A stretch of 64,000 bases of DNA, taken from assembly GCA_026182355.1 (NCBI GenBank), contig JAPFBL010000362.1, positions 124,001 to 188,000 of the forward strand, given 5' to 3'. How positions within the stretch are numbered: the first letter of the stretch is position 1; each line of letters opens with the position of its first letter. The notes under the pieces were generated by a model. That model saw only the letters and a program-made list of their open reading frames with translations, was not told the origin of the DNA and did not search any database. Positions 10,081-21,409 of the stretch are shown in pieces. Both the position numbers and the translations under genes were made by a program. Source of the DNA: Hermatobates lingyangjiaoensis (lineage: Eukaryota; Arthropoda; Insecta; Hemiptera; Hermatobatidae).

Positions 10081-10385
10081 ATCACAAGTAAACTCAGATA
10101 CCATAAGACCTGAATAGATACCATATCAAGCTGAAACTTTGACAGTAGATTTGTGTATGTCTAACTTAAAATATGGGCTCTGAATTGATTGGAAATTCAA
10201 CACAGAAGTGAAGTTATGGACGTTTAAAGCAAAAACGTTTGTCACAAGTAAACTCAGCTGTCATGAAACATAGCAAGCTGAAACTTTGAAACTAGATTTG
10301 GGTATGGCTAACCTTAAATATAGACTCTGAATAGATTGATAATTCAGACCAGAAGCGAAGTTATGGACCTTCAAGCTGTATTTTG
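10081..10385 (+). repeat. Two-copy tandem repeat inside the Helitron 5' region
   Basis: Units of about 155 bases start at tcacaagtaaactcag (10081 and 10240) and share caagctgaaactttga and gaagttatgga. They are diverged by many substitutions. Confidence 0.7.
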
Positions 10386-10635
10386 CTAACTTCACTGACA
10401 TGTTTATTTTGAAAATATAAAGGTATGGCAAGAAGGTACTGTTAGTTGATTTTAATTTCTTTTGCGTGTATGAATATACTGTGTATTTGAGATGATTGAA
10501 AATGTGTTTCCCAGAATTGAATATGTACTATCTATTTAGAATAAATAGCTTTGTGAACAAGCAATTCTCAACCCTTAATATGAACAGGCAGGAAAAAATC
10601 AAAAACAAGTTCTTACACTATATTAATCTGAGGAA

Positions 10636-11184
10636 AGAACTTACAAGTCATTAAAGAGAGCGATTAGTGATGAGAAGCAGTTCATTATCCAACTGAATTT
10701 CTTGACTCCATAACTCCTCCTGGACTGCCTGTTCATGAGTAAAACCATAAAGTAGGAGCACCAATCATCCAGCTATTTAATACCAGTAAAAATTGCATGT
10801 TACGAAACTTGAGTGCCCAAAAATGTACAACGGGACCCGACTCTGAGTTCGTGCTCAGCACAGATACAGCACAGACGCGGACATCATGACTGAGTGTGGT
10901 ATTGGGGAGTCTGTGTGTATACCATGCATACCATTGATTGAGAGCCACTATCCGTTTCCGTTCAAACGATTGCAAAGTCCCGTCAGCAACTGTTTCGCAA
11001 TGACGTTAACTAAGTCGCAAGGAGGAACTTCATCTAACGCAGGAATTGTAGTGAGCGAGACTAAGTTTTCCTCACATGGTCAACTGTAGTTTGCTTGCTC
11101 AAGAGTCAGAGGATCCAACTCTTTGTTCTTCCATGTACCTGAAGGACAGACAGCTAATGTGGTGTACACAGAGGCATTTGCTTA
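10636..11184 (+). pseudogene. Helitron RepHel helicase C-terminal remnant
   Basis: Plus-strand pieces in different frames keep the order of the Helitron helicase end: RTYKSL, EFLDSITPPGLPVHE, NHKVGAPI, LRNLSA..., YNGTRL, SVCIPCIPLI, PFPFKRLQSPVSNCFAMTLT, KSQG, HGQL, and finally a segment equivalent to VPEGQTANVVY. At least one in-frame stop (after NGTRL) and several frameshifts break it. The family normally unwinds DNA during rolling-circle transposition; this copy cannot. Confidence 0.85.
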
Positions 11185-11304
11185 ATACTGTACTAATTAT
11201 GATATTTTCTACTATTTTCTATTATTCTATAATTTCTAACGATATTTTAAAATACCAAGTATAATCAAATTTTTGATTCCGTCAAAGACGGGTACGTTTG
11301 CTAG

Positions 11305-12493
11305 TATATTATAAGTGGGAAGAACAGTTCAATAAAGTCGAACTTAAGAGACTAACGTATCCTGGCCGACCAGTAGAAGTATTTTAACTCTTGGTATTTT
11401 GGTATTTTGATAATTGTGGTGGTGGATGTGATGATTATAAGATGGTCATGTTGGTGATAATCAAAAGTTTGTTTAAAGAAGTATTGATTTGATTATCTAT
11501 TGCATATTATATCTCTTGTATACTTGACAAACGTTATTTGATTCGAGTCAATCATTTTCTATTTTATGTACAATTTATGATAACAAGCAATTTTTCCGAA
11601 ATGTAACACTCGTAGACAGTTAGATATCACAGATTGAAAGCTTCAGAATCAGTTCCTTTTTACTTCTTTTATTTTTCAATACACTGCTTTAGCAACGACT
11701 TCATTAATTAATATAATTTTAACCATTGAGATTGAATCATACTAAAAAACCTCATATGAGCTTCTGACAATGGGAATGTTTATATTCAATCCTATAATAA
11801 AGCAATTTCCTTTTTTTTACCTTATATCTTTAACTAAACAAATTTAGTCCTAAACACAAGTCTGTGTTAGCTGTCAAAACAAAAACTCTTCCTTCAGATG
11901 TTTAATTAGCCACTTACCGCTTTCTGTCACTGGTATTTCTGCCCACAAAATTAAACTTTTTTTTTTCACCTCCCCTAATTCTCTTGACTCTTTTATTGTC
12001 CTCTAATTTTTCTCCCCTCCCCTTCCCAAGGGATCCATTTATTCCTTTAAATACTCGACTTCTCACTTTAAAAAAAAAAAAAAAAAAAGAAGTAATTTTC
12101 AAACAAAAGGATGAGTTCATTTACTTTTTATCAGACGTCTCAAGCTTTGCACAAATTTATCTTTGTGTCCAAAAAAAAAAAAAAAAAATAAACAAAAACT
12201 GTATAAAGAAACCGCAATAATAATTACGTATTTCAATTAAAATTATAAAAGGGTCGACTTAATTTGCAAAATATTATTTTTTAATTAGTAGACAATTTTA
12301 TTGTTACATTATAATTATTATAACGCGGGATAATTCTCATTAGCTAGATTTAATTGTTATATAATGTTCTGTTTAATTTCCATCATACCATATTGATAAA
12401 AAAAGAGTAAAATAATGAGATTGTAGTTTACTAAAAAACCAACATGGTACATATAGAAGTAAGTTTAAAAACTTGTTAGCTAACTACAGTGAA
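11305..12493. other. Intron sequence with A/T runs, no gene
   Basis: Contains poly-A near 12070 and 12171. Short open frames here are low-complexity. Confidence 0.4.
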
Positions 12494-12494
12494 A

Positions 12495-13297
12495 GGATTA
12501 GGTTAGGTTAGGTCAGGGGTCGGCAACCTTTAACACGAAAAGAGCCATTTGAACCCGGTTTCCAACAAAAAAAAAAACACTCAGAGCCGCAAATACTTTT
12601 TGACATCTAAAATCGGGAAAAACGCATTTATTAGAAAGTAAAAAATAAACATATAGTTATTAGTGCTTTGACTACCCTTTTAAAGATAGGATATATAATG
12701 TTGCTTATGAAATCCACAAAGTGCTACCAGAGAAAATTATGTAATTACGAGTATGTTGATATGGTGTTTCGCGAGTACGACGTCTATTTTGAGCTACAAA
12801 AAACAATAAATTATACTTTTTTTTTTTTAATATTTTAACATTTAATATTTTAAGATCCCATAAAGATCTTCCAATTTAGAACTAAAACACTAAAAAAAAT
12901 ATTTAACAGAAATAAAATACACATAAATACGTACTTTATTAAAGTAATTTATTTTCCTAAGGCACTCGGAGCCGCAGTGTAAGGATGAAAGAGCCGCAGG
13001 TAGCCGACCTCTGGGTTAGTTACAGAGGTCATCCCACGAGGGAACACACATATGCCAAAGGCCAGCCCTTTATGATACCAAACAATGTACATTCTACATT
13101 GGGAGTCCCAAATTTTAACTAACTCAATATTATGGGGTCTTTAAAGAATAATTGAGGATGAACAGGCTTGGGACCAACTACTTAATGTCCTCTCTTAGGG
13201 ACAAAATGCTGAGATTTTTCTCACATCTCCAGTATTGAACTCCAGATCTACCAGTCCAGAGGAGAGCAAGCTAGCCACTGAGCTACTCTAGCCCCTA
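12495..13297 (-). mobile_element. SINE, tail type 1, interrupted by a hAT-type element
   Basis: Minus-orientation SINE whose head is at 13297 and whose tail ends in TTAGG units at 12498-12513. A 500-bp element (12514-13013) sits inside the tail. Confidence 0.75.
12514..13013. mobile_element. Non-autonomous hAT-type element with 8-bp target duplication
   Basis: Ends CAGGGGTCGGCAACC... and ...GCCGACCTCTG are imperfect inverted repeats of hAT style. Flanks are ggttaggt and ggttagtt (7 of 8). The interior is AT-rich and non-coding, with repeated mentions of agccgc near both ends. Confidence 0.8.
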
Positions 13298-14383
13298 CTA
13301 TTACGATTAACAAACAAGGATAAGTATTATTCAAGGAAAGAAGCCTAATTATTCTATAGTGATAGACAGATTGAAGATTCAATCAATAGGAAACATGAAA
13401 TTGAAAAATGTCGAGTATTAATTAATAACCTCTCATTAGCTATGCAATCTGCAATTCTATGGTGCTTACTCATTCTTTTGTGTATAGACTTTCCCCCAGT
13501 GTTAATTAATAAATGATCAATTAACTGCAAACTATATACAAAGGTAGCCCTTTTCAAAAATATATCATATCGTGAAAAGATCGTGACTTTTAAAATGAAT
13601 AAAGTATAATAGTTCTGAAAAAAATGTATTTTGCTGAATGATTACGAAACTTTAGAAATCTCTTTATTTATAAATGACACAGAACTAACACTCAAAATGG
13701 ACAAATTATTTACAATTACTTTTAAGAAGTAATGGAGGCATATGAAATTCTCAATGATAAAATAAAATTAATAAAATAATTTGTATTAAATGCACAAATA
13801 TTGCATTTAATCATGAATTTAATTATTACTTATTAATTTATTAACTAAATTTAATAAACACAATTAATTGGTATTGCAGAGTTAGTGCAATTTAAATTAA
13901 CAGAAGGAAATATCCTTTAGCTCAAATACGCACAGTGTTGAGTATATAGAAACAATAGGTTGCAGTAGAAACCTTCATAATTTATGATAAATTGTGTTTT
14001 AATCATCAAAGACCAGTATAAGCTGTGATGATTAAATCCTGTATGTCTAAGCTGGTCTTTGATGATTACAGGACAATTGCTGTCCTGTAATTGCTGTGCA
14101 ATAAGAAAGTAACCCCCACCCCACCCGCCATCACTGACCAGAAAGAACATCCATTCAACGCTCAACCATGTATTTTTCAAATCAAAATAGAAGCTTACAA
14201 ACGTATTATATTATAACATTTTTAGAAACAAATCAGGAGTTACTCAAAATTAATATAGTTCTTAAATTGGTTTATCATATATTGAACTCGTTTCATTGGA
14301 TTACTTTCAGACTCTAAGTACAACAATATTTTAATGATTGTGTTTATATCAAGTAAACTACTATGTTAATATGTTTTTCATGT
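13298..14383. other. Intron sequence with a small inverted repeat
   Basis: At 14005-14068 taatcatcaaagaccag is mirrored by ctggtctttgatgatta. Near 13440-13500 is a piece resembling the segment preceding family L elements. Otherwise nothing. Confidence 0.4.
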
Positions 14384-14620
14384 AGGGGCTAGGTTAACTC
14401 AGTGGTTAACGTTCTCAGCTCTGAACTGGTAGGTACGGGGTTCGATACCCACCTGGACCTCGATTTATTCACTTAGGAGGCAGAAAAACTGAGCACGTCA
14501 TTCTTTGGAGAGACGTCAAAACGTTGGTTCCGTGCCTGTACGATGTCAAGAACTCGTTAAAGATCCCTACTCTAAATACACTTGAGTTAGGCAAAATTGA
14601 AGACTCTCAATGTAGAATCA
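14384..14620 (+). mobile_element. tRNA-derived SINE with divergent tail
   Basis: Head ggctaggttaactcagtgg, B box ggggttcgatacccac, body to tgtagaatcaa. The tail then departs from both common types. Confidence 0.75.
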
Positions 14621-15352
14621 ACATGTAATGTGGCTCGCCCATTACTTTAAATAGGTGCCAAATAATAAATGAGCCACAATTTCCGCCCCTAGAGAGGTGG
14701 AAGTTTACATCACTACAACATGAAAGCCATATAAGTGTGGGCGTTGGAAAAGAAACAGCAATGTTTCACTTATAAAAAAAATCTATTAAGAAAACGAAAA
14801 CAGTAGTGCTTTGAAGATGACGACATTTTTGGTCCAAATATCAAACTCATTAGCTTATATTTATTAGTAATGGATATAAGTTCTTTCATTACTAAGATTT
14901 TTAATTAAATATAAAAACTCGATTATTACTAAAAGAAAGCATGATTGCAGTATGTTTAAGTAATTTTTTTTTTAAGATGTAGAGCTTAGAGGTGGTTCCA
15001 GTTAGTTTTATCGTTAACCGTTTTCAGGAGGTGATAACGAGATATTAGAGATGAAGTTAAAGGTCGAAATACCTTTTCTAACATCATAACATGGAGAAGC
15101 AAAAAAAAAAGTGTTACTGTTTGCCACTTGCATCAGAAATACCAATGTTCATGTTCTCATTTATGCCAAATAACTTCAACTGAGAAATAAAAATATGTCC
15201 CTTGCTATCTCTCAGATGTCATACATCCATTGATTAGAATTAAGTTATTGAAAAATATAGAACCCCTACTGTAGAATGAAGCAACTCGCAAAAGGGAAGT
15301 TGTAATAGTGTGGGTCGAATTTAAGGAAATTGTTTGACATTTGATGACTTTA
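14621..15352. other. Intron sequence, nothing recognised
   Basis: AT-rich with no recognisable repeat or exon. Confidence 0.4.
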
Positions 15353-15360
15353 ATCTAAGA

Positions 15361-15957
15361 CAAAGGTTCTAAGCCTTGCTTGGCCCATGCCCCTCTCCCA
15401 CCATTTCTCATAATGCCTTTCCCCCTCTCCTCTTCTTTCCAAGATAATCTTTTTTAAAAAGTCCATTCTAAATAATATGCAAATATTACAAAAAAAAAAT
15501 CCTTTTGTTTCTCTCACCAAAGGAACAGTTCCTTTGAGTGAACAGTGTTGAGGTTACTTGCAATGTTATCTTATAATAGTCTAGTCCAAGGTTTTGTCCG
15601 GTTAAGATTGTTGTTCCTTTATATAATGTAAATTTCATTTTCTTAGAGCATTGTAATTAATATATATTTGTTTATTGTGATGTTTAATTCATATATTATA
15701 TCAAGAGTTATTGTTGATTATTAATTTATATATATATATTCATAACTCTGCATTCACTATATTTTTAACAGAATTTTTCTAATTAAATGGTAATTAGAAA
15801 TTTGATGGATATATGAACAATTAATTTAATCGAAATAGAATTTTTTAATTATAATTAAGAGGTTAAAATCTATAACAGCTTTCCTCACTCTGTAAATTTA
15901 ATGTGGTTACAATTCACCCCCTAAAGGCGCAAATTTCACCCCCATTGAGAACCTCTG
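15361..15957. mobile_element. hAT-type non-autonomous element, 597 bp, with target duplication
   Basis: Begins CAAAGGTTCTAAGCC and ends ccattgagaacctctg, an imperfect inverted pair. Flanks are atctaaga and atctagga (7 of 8). Subterminal parts are C-rich (cacccc, cccctc); the centre is AT-rich. A second copy is at about 41590-42865. Confidence 0.8.
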
Positions 15958-15965
15958 ATCTAGGA

Positions 15966-16332
15966 GAAAATGCTTCGGAAGAATAACTTTATGAACTAAA
16001 TCAATATTAGCTGTGTTGGCTCTGTTTTATTAGTGCCTTTAAACGAGGGTAACCTAATTAATATTATACTAATTATCGCGGATACGGCCGTACTTACTAT
16101 ATCATGACTTATTACCTTCCATACCGCCTGATGAAAATGCTACAGCGCGATGAAATAACTGAGGTGCTATCTAAGACAAAAGCACTATACACCAGCTACA
16201 AAAGCAGTTATTGTGTGGTATTTACTCATTCTAATGAGGAAAATATATTACGTCTTCGCCACAAGGAATTTATTTTACGATGCCTTTCGAATACTTAGTG
16301 TTCATGTGAATTTAGACAAGTGATTAGAAACA
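15966..16332. other. Intron sequence before a family L end
   Basis: Contains gttattgtgtggtatttactc, a word that precedes several family L foldbacks. Confidence 0.4.
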
Positions 16333-16410
16333 CCACTTCTAAGGCAGATGTGCCTGATGATGAACACTAAGTGTTTGAAACGTTCGAAACTGACGTGTAT
16401 TTAATTATAT
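16333..16410 (+). repeat. Family L PLE-like end
   Basis: CTGATGA (16354-16360), stem AACAC-TAA-GTGTT, then GAAACG. Fits the hammerhead-like half core. Confidence 0.5.
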
Positions 16411-16539
16411 GGGATATTGTATGTTAAGATATTTACATACATATATGCATAAACGTTTCTCATACACATGCATGGAGATATATTCTAAAATAAGCTTACT
16501 TAAGGTACTGCATAACAAGATTTGACAATAAACACGTGA

Positions 16540-16690
16540 AACAACGTTCAAATCACAATAAGAAATGAGAAAAAAATAAACAAGCGGTCTTCGTTAGTTG
16601 AGATTTGACTCTAACGAAGACCGCTTCTTACGGTTGAAATATCTTAGTCTGTTTTCTCATTTCTTTTTGTGGTTTGAACGTTGGAGTTAC
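16540..16690. mobile_element. PLE-A terminal palindrome, diverged copy 4
   Basis: Contains aagcggtcttcgtta and its complement taacgaagaccgctt, with ggttgaaatatcttag. Diverged from the other copies. Confidence 0.7.
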
Positions 16691-16818
16691 CGCATACATA
16701 GCTATTAGTTTAGTAAAAGAATTCAGTATTCTTTAAAGTTACACAAAAATATTTGTTAACAATAACGTTGAATCTGTGTTCAATCTCCATGACATCAAGT
16801 CCAAGTCCAAAATGTTGA
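16629..16818 (+). repeat. Local direct duplication, upstream copy
   Basis: Nearly the same sequence recurs at 18070-18254, covering one PLE-A arm and about 130 bases of flanking intron. Confidence 0.85.
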
Positions 16819-17660
16819 CGCGAAAAGTTTATCCTTAACTTGAAAATATGTGAACCTTTAAATCTTCTACCTAGAAAATTGTAAATATATTACTGCAAAA
16901 TGATAATTTTAATTATATAAAATAAAATAATAATACTATATACATTATACAATATAATAATAATAATAACATACAAAATTCATTATTACAAACTAAAATT
17001 CATTCATTAATTCCTATGACATATAGCTACGTAAATCAAATACTGATATTTAAAAAAATTAAAAATACATTGGATATCCATATTGTTTCTTTAAGGTTTT
17101 GTATGTTTATTACTAAGATAAATCAGTAGAAAGTAACACAAAATTAAAAGTTGATCACGAAGTTTCTTTTGCAAGAAAACTGTCTTATAATTTGATAATA
17201 TCAATTATATTGCTCTAAAATATCTATATTTCAAAATTGAAGTTAAAAACTTTAACATACTATAAATTCTGCTAAGCATAACAAGATAAAAGTTGACTTT
17301 TGGAACTTTTTGATTCTTAAATGGTGACATTAAGTCATTTATTTAACTGTTAAAGTTACCTTTTTTTATTGAAATAATTTTGAATATTTAATATCACCAG
17401 ATGGAATTCGATTCAACTAGTAACTATTCGCTTAGATACATCAAGTGATGTATAAACCTTCTTGTTAGTATACTGATGATGGAATATCGACTTCATCAAC
17501 AGTATGAGGGGTAACATGGGTTAATCATCTCTTAAAGAATCCTTGACTTGAGTTACGTTTATCTCTGTTCCTGAGTAAACAATTATAATATGTAAAATAC
17601 ATTCTTAAGTTGTGCATAACTTCACACCCAATTGCAAAAAAAGTGCTAGGACCTCAAAAA
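16819..17660. other. Intron sequence, nothing recognised
   Basis: AT-rich, with no repeat or exon signal. Confidence 0.4.
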
Positions 17661-17925
17661 ACTGGTGGGTCTGGGTTTTGATTTATTCACGTAGGACATG
17701 AATAAATCTGAGCACGTCGTTCTTCGGAAAGGACATTAAGCCGTTGGACCCCCTTTGCCTCTACGATGTCAAGTATTTGTTAAAGATATCCTACACTAAA
17801 TACACTTGAGTTAATCAAACTCTTTAGGACTCCCAATGTAGAATGAATCTCCATTGTGTGATATCACAAAAGGCTCAATGTTCGGCCTATGTGGGTTCAG
17901 TTGTGGGACAGCCATTGCAGCCTAC
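17661..17925 (+). mobile_element. SINE, head lost, tail type 1
   Basis: Body from gatttattcacgtagg to caatgtagaatg, then a tail with cattgtgtgatatcacaaa, ending cagccattgcagccta. Confidence 0.65.
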
Positions 17926-18069
17926 GTTGTTGCTTACTGCCACCAAACGTAAGCCTTATCGCCACACAGGACTTTTGCTGAACAGTCAAATCCATGTTGA
18001 ATATTTTGCAAACCATTTTTTTTTGTAATTTATTTATTTGAGAAACAAATTTAATGTTTGATGACTTTG

Positions 18070-18254
18070 TTACGGTTGAAATATCTTAGTCTGTTTTCTC
18101 ATTTCTTTTTGTGGTTTGAACGTTGGAGTTACCGCATACATAGCTATTAGTTTAGTAAAAGAATTCAGTATTCTCTTAAGATACATAAAAATATTTTTTA
18201 ATAATAACATTGAATGTGTGTTCGATCTCCATGACAAGAGTCCAAAATGTTGGA
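18070..18254 (+). repeat. Local direct duplication, downstream copy
   Basis: See 16629-16818. Distance about 1.44 kb, same orientation. The first about 105 bases are almost identical. Confidence 0.85.
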
Positions 18255-18529
18255 CTCTTAAGAGGTAAGCTTTTTTATTTTTAATTGTTTTGGTTCTGAA
18301 CGAATGAACTGGTTCTGAATGAACAAACCTGTCTTCACCAATAAGCTGAAGATTATCTTCAACAATAATTCAAAAATTCAACATGATAAAAAACATTGAC
18401 AGTCGTTGAATACACAATAACTTATTCTATTAATGTAAAAAAAAATTGTATAGGAACTTCATGGTTTCAATAGTCATTTTGAATTATTCATTATAGTTGT
18501 TTATTATAACTCTCTTATATATGTTATAG

Positions 18530-18669
18530 ACCGTTAAAGTGAACCGCAAGGAGAACAAAGTCCGAGTGGGAGAGGACTTCACACTGTCTTGCGTTGCACA
18601 CGGTTCCAGCCATATGTCATTTCGCTGGCTCAAGGATGGCATTCACATCAACCAGAACTTATCCCTTGG
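18530..18669 (+). CDS. Internal exon 2: first half of an immunoglobulin domain
   Basis: A 140-base exon lies between the acceptor atgttatag and the donor gtaagt. It starts in phase 0 and encodes 46 codons plus two bases. The peptide begins TVKVNRKENKVRVGED, then FTLSC (first canonical Ig cysteine, strand B), then FRWLKDG (strand C tryptophan followed by the K-D-G turn typical of I-set Ig domains), ending LSLG. The domain is incomplete here: strands D to G are in the exon at 53203, about 34.5 kb downstream. The two leftover bases GG pair with the first base C of that exon to make a glycine codon. Role: an Ig fold in an extracellular or cell-surface protein. The family is not settled; an adhesion-GPCR-like or other Ig superfamily receptor is possible. 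A (TA)n tract begins about 30 bases past the donor. Confidence 0.88.
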
Positions 18670-18694
18670 GTAAGTACCTCCTCATATCTTTCAG

Positions 18695-18699
<5 letters not shown>

Positions 18700-18733
<34 letters not shown>
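18700..18733. repeat. (TA)n microsatellite next to exon 2
   Basis: TA run starting about 30 bases after the exon 2 donor. Confidence 0.9.
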
Positions 18734-18735
<2 letters not shown>

Positions 18736-18736
18736 T

Positions 18737-18892
18737 AAGTGGGCAGCAAATCTTCTTGAAGACAAATGGAATTAAAGTATGCAGCAGCTTCTGCATTGAC
18801 GACCTTTTTTCTCATGATAGTGAGAAAAATCGAGGCCATCAGCAAAAAGGTCGTCAATGCAGAAGCTGCTGCATACTTTAATTCCATATATA
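18737..18892. mobile_element. PLE-M N-terminal fragments, head-to-head
   Basis: A palindrome. The right half in plus reads VRKIEAISKKVVNAEAAAYF; the left half in minus reads KVVNAEAAAYFNS then LQEDLLPTYT. These are two facing copies of the start of the PLE-M ORF, flanked by (TA)n. Confidence 0.65.
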
Positions 18893-18941
18893 TATATATA
18901 TACTTCGAACAAAATGAAAGGTCCGTGTGGACAATAAAACC

Positions 18942-19095
18942 TTTAACACATAGGAAAGAATACAGAAAGTCACTACAGAACTCACTTCAATATTTCGGCA
19001 TCCGTCGTCATCAGATGTCGACCCGATGACGACGGATGTCGAAATATCGAAGTGAGTTCTGTAGTGACTTTCTGTGTTCTTTCCTATGCGTTAAA
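18942..19095. mobile_element. Family E foldback element
   Basis: Arms of about 70 bases: aaagtcactacagaactcac and its complement, with gatgacgacggatgtcgaaa in the centre. A single arm recurs at 19642-19735. Confidence 0.7.
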
Positions 19096-19480
19096 CTTTA
19101 TATATATATGGACCCACATTTCAGTCCAAGGATCACCCTCTAAACTAGACTTGCATTTAAACCGTTAGTGTTTTGTTTTTTTAATTTTTTTATGTTTATT
19201 TATTTATTTTTATCATTTTAATTTTTTTTATATTTTTTATGTATTTATTTTTAGCTCATCATCATCAATTTTTTATTTATTCTCAATTCTTCATCTTATA
19301 ATTGAATATATTTATTTTTCATATATTTCTTATATTTTCTGTTTTCTTCCACATTATTCTTCTTTAAATTCTTTTCAATCTCGACTCCTTAGTTCTTTTT
19401 TTATTTTCTCCTTTTCGTCAACACTATTTTGCTCTCTAACCAGAGAGTTTTTCAGTTGACTGTCATCCCTCCGTCAATTC
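19096..19480. other. T-rich intron sequence
   Basis: Pyrimidine-rich, with many T runs. Nothing coding. Confidence 0.4.
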
Positions 19481-19574
19481 ACTTCTTCTCCTGAAGACGA
19501 CCACCATAACGGTCGAAATATTCAAAAGTGAGTCCTTTGCTACGTCTTTTTTTGTATGTCACACTTTATTTTAA

Positions 19575-19580
<6 letters not shown>
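19481..19580 (+). repeat. Family F PLE-like end
   Basis: CTGAAGA (19491), stem GACC...GGTC, then GAAATATTC. Runs into (TA)n at 19577. Confidence 0.5.
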
Positions 19581-19611
<31 letters not shown>

Positions 19612-19641
19612 CAGTTTGCTTCTCAACGCGAGTACTTCGCA

Positions 19642-19735
19642 CTTCTTCCCAATGACGACGGATGTCGAAATATCGAAGTGAGTTCTGTAGTGTCTTTCTA
19701 TGTTCTTTTCTGTGTGTTAAAGTATATATATATAT
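19642..19735 (+). repeat. Family E single arm
   Basis: Repeats the right arm of 18942-19095 (gacgacggatgtcgaaatat), ending in (TA)n. Confidence 0.65.
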
Positions 19736-19749
19736 ATATTCTGTATGAG

Positions 19750-20096
19750 TGGTACGGATCTAGAATATGATTGGCTATTTCGACCAAATTGTTTTTGCTT
19801 TTCCTCTTCGGATTCTTAATGTTTACGGCTCTAACATTATATATACACAATTACGGATTGCACAACTAATGATTTATTAAATATAGTCATTGTGTGTATA
19901 TCTTGATTCATATTACATCAAATATCAATACTATAACAAATGTTTGGACCATATAACATCTTTGTTTTCATGGTTTAGTAACAAGAAATAGCAATAACAG
20001 GTATTCCTATCAATCAAGTTCAGTGAATGTATTTTATTAACTGTTGCTATAATTTCTTAACACTGAGTGACTCAAGGGGTCACGGGTCGTCTAGTA
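19750..20096 (+). mobile_element. Helitron-like 3' end
   Basis: Ends with hairpin GTGAC...GTCAC, then gggtcgt and CTAG followed by T. Homologous words (cagtgaatgtattttatt, tgctataatttct) recur at 28560-28690 and, inverted, at 38777-39135. Confidence 0.55.
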
Positions 20097-20681
20097 TGGT
20101 ATATACCCAAGAAGTTTGATATTATGTTTACTTATAGTAAAGTTGAGTGTAGGCCACTCCAGATTTTTTTTAGTCTGTTTTTTGAGAGATTCAGTTGAGT
20201 TTATCAGGTCGGTAATATAGACGCTGTGTAAGAGTCTTTCGAATGGAAGGGGTTGAGAAGGTGTCATGGCACACCCCCTGAGGAGGGCTCCTCAGCCCAT
20301 TTCCCCTTATCATTTCTTACAGTCTTATCACACTCGCATTTCTCTCACCTCACCATGACTGTGCGCAACAACCATCTGCTTACCTTGACCTCCTAACTAA
20401 CACTTCCCACATTCCATTACTACAAACACTTACCTTCAAAGCATCTTAGCAATTTCCTCAAATATGTCTAATGAAAGAAGAATAATTGAAAAGATTAAAA
20501 AACTCTATAGTAATCGGAAATTAGCTAATAAATCCAAAAAATTATGATAAAAGAATTTAAAATACGAAATCAATAGTTAGTATTGATATTTAATACGTAA
20601 ATATTACTTTTGAAACATATTTTGGTATTTATTCATTTCTCTTTACAGATAGGCTTGAATTGTTACTGCACATATGAATTA
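20097..20681. other. Intron sequence with a dispersed repeat
   Basis: 20098-20180 (aagaagtttgatatta, agtaaagttgagtgt) recurs at 36025-36100 and, inverted, at 28990-29055. The rest is unique. Confidence 0.45.
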
Positions 20682-20864
20682 TGATCAAACCACAATAAGA
20701 AAAGGGAAAGCAAGACTAAGATCTAGCTTATCTATATCAGTTGGGTTTTTGACTCTGAGGAAGACCGCCTGTTACGGTTGAAAGATCTTAGTCTTGTTTT
20801 CCGTTTTCTTATTGTGGTTTGATCATTGATTGTTATTTCACGTGTTTATATGACATTTTTTTAT
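20682..20864. mobile_element. PLE-A terminal palindrome, copy 5
   Basis: Left arm shortened, right arm with the cacgtgtttatatga extension. Not flanked by long (TA)n. Confidence 0.75.
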
Positions 20865-21409
20865 TATATGAATTATTAACAAGAGTAACTAAAAAGAACA
20901 GAAATAAAAAGAATATAATAAATTACTAAAGAAGAATTCAAAATTTCGTTCTAATGTTAATTATGTAAAAGTTATTTTTGAAACTTATTTTGGTAGAAAC
21001 TTAATCATTTTTTTACAGTTAGGCTAGAAACATATTACTTTTTACAAATATTAATTGTAAAACACATGTTTATAAAATATAAATTTAAAATCATCTCTAT
21101 TATCAATATTACTTACTTAATAATTATCAGTGTATCAATGTTTTTAATCAAAGAATAAAGAATGAAGAAAATTCGCTTTGTTTTCACTTTCTTCTTATCA
21201 GATATTTTATGTTTTGTGTTTTTGACTTTTTTTGTCAAAGCAATCATTTTGAAGTATTTTTTTTTTTAGTTTTAGAGGAAATTTGTGTTTCTATTTATAT
21301 TTATTACAATGGTTCCAACCAGTAAGAATAGTTTGTTACCTCATAAAATGAATTCATTTCATTAGTTGATATTTAATTCTAAGGTAGTGCAATCAGTAAT
21401 TATGTGGTA
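20865..21409. other. Intron sequence, nothing recognised
   Basis: AT-rich. Confidence 0.4.

Larger units (their letters stand above)
9945..11304 (+). mobile_element. Helitron, internally deleted (1.36 kb)
   Basis: 5' end TCTATATAAATAAAAG after an A; 3' end has hairpin CCGTC-AAA-GACGG, nine bases, then CTAG, followed by T. These are the diagnostic Helitron termini (TC...CTRR inserted between A and T, with no target duplication). Inside, remnants of the RepHel helicase C-terminus (10636-11184) prove the class. The Rep domain and most of the helicase are missing. Confidence 0.88.
7672..18529 (+). other. Intron between exons 1 and 2 (about 10.9 kb)
   Basis: Starts gtaagt and ends ttatag. It contains SINE pieces, a Helitron, two hAT-type elements, two Penelope-type ends and long stretches with nothing recognisable. 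The phase is 0, so codons are not split. Confidence 0.7.
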
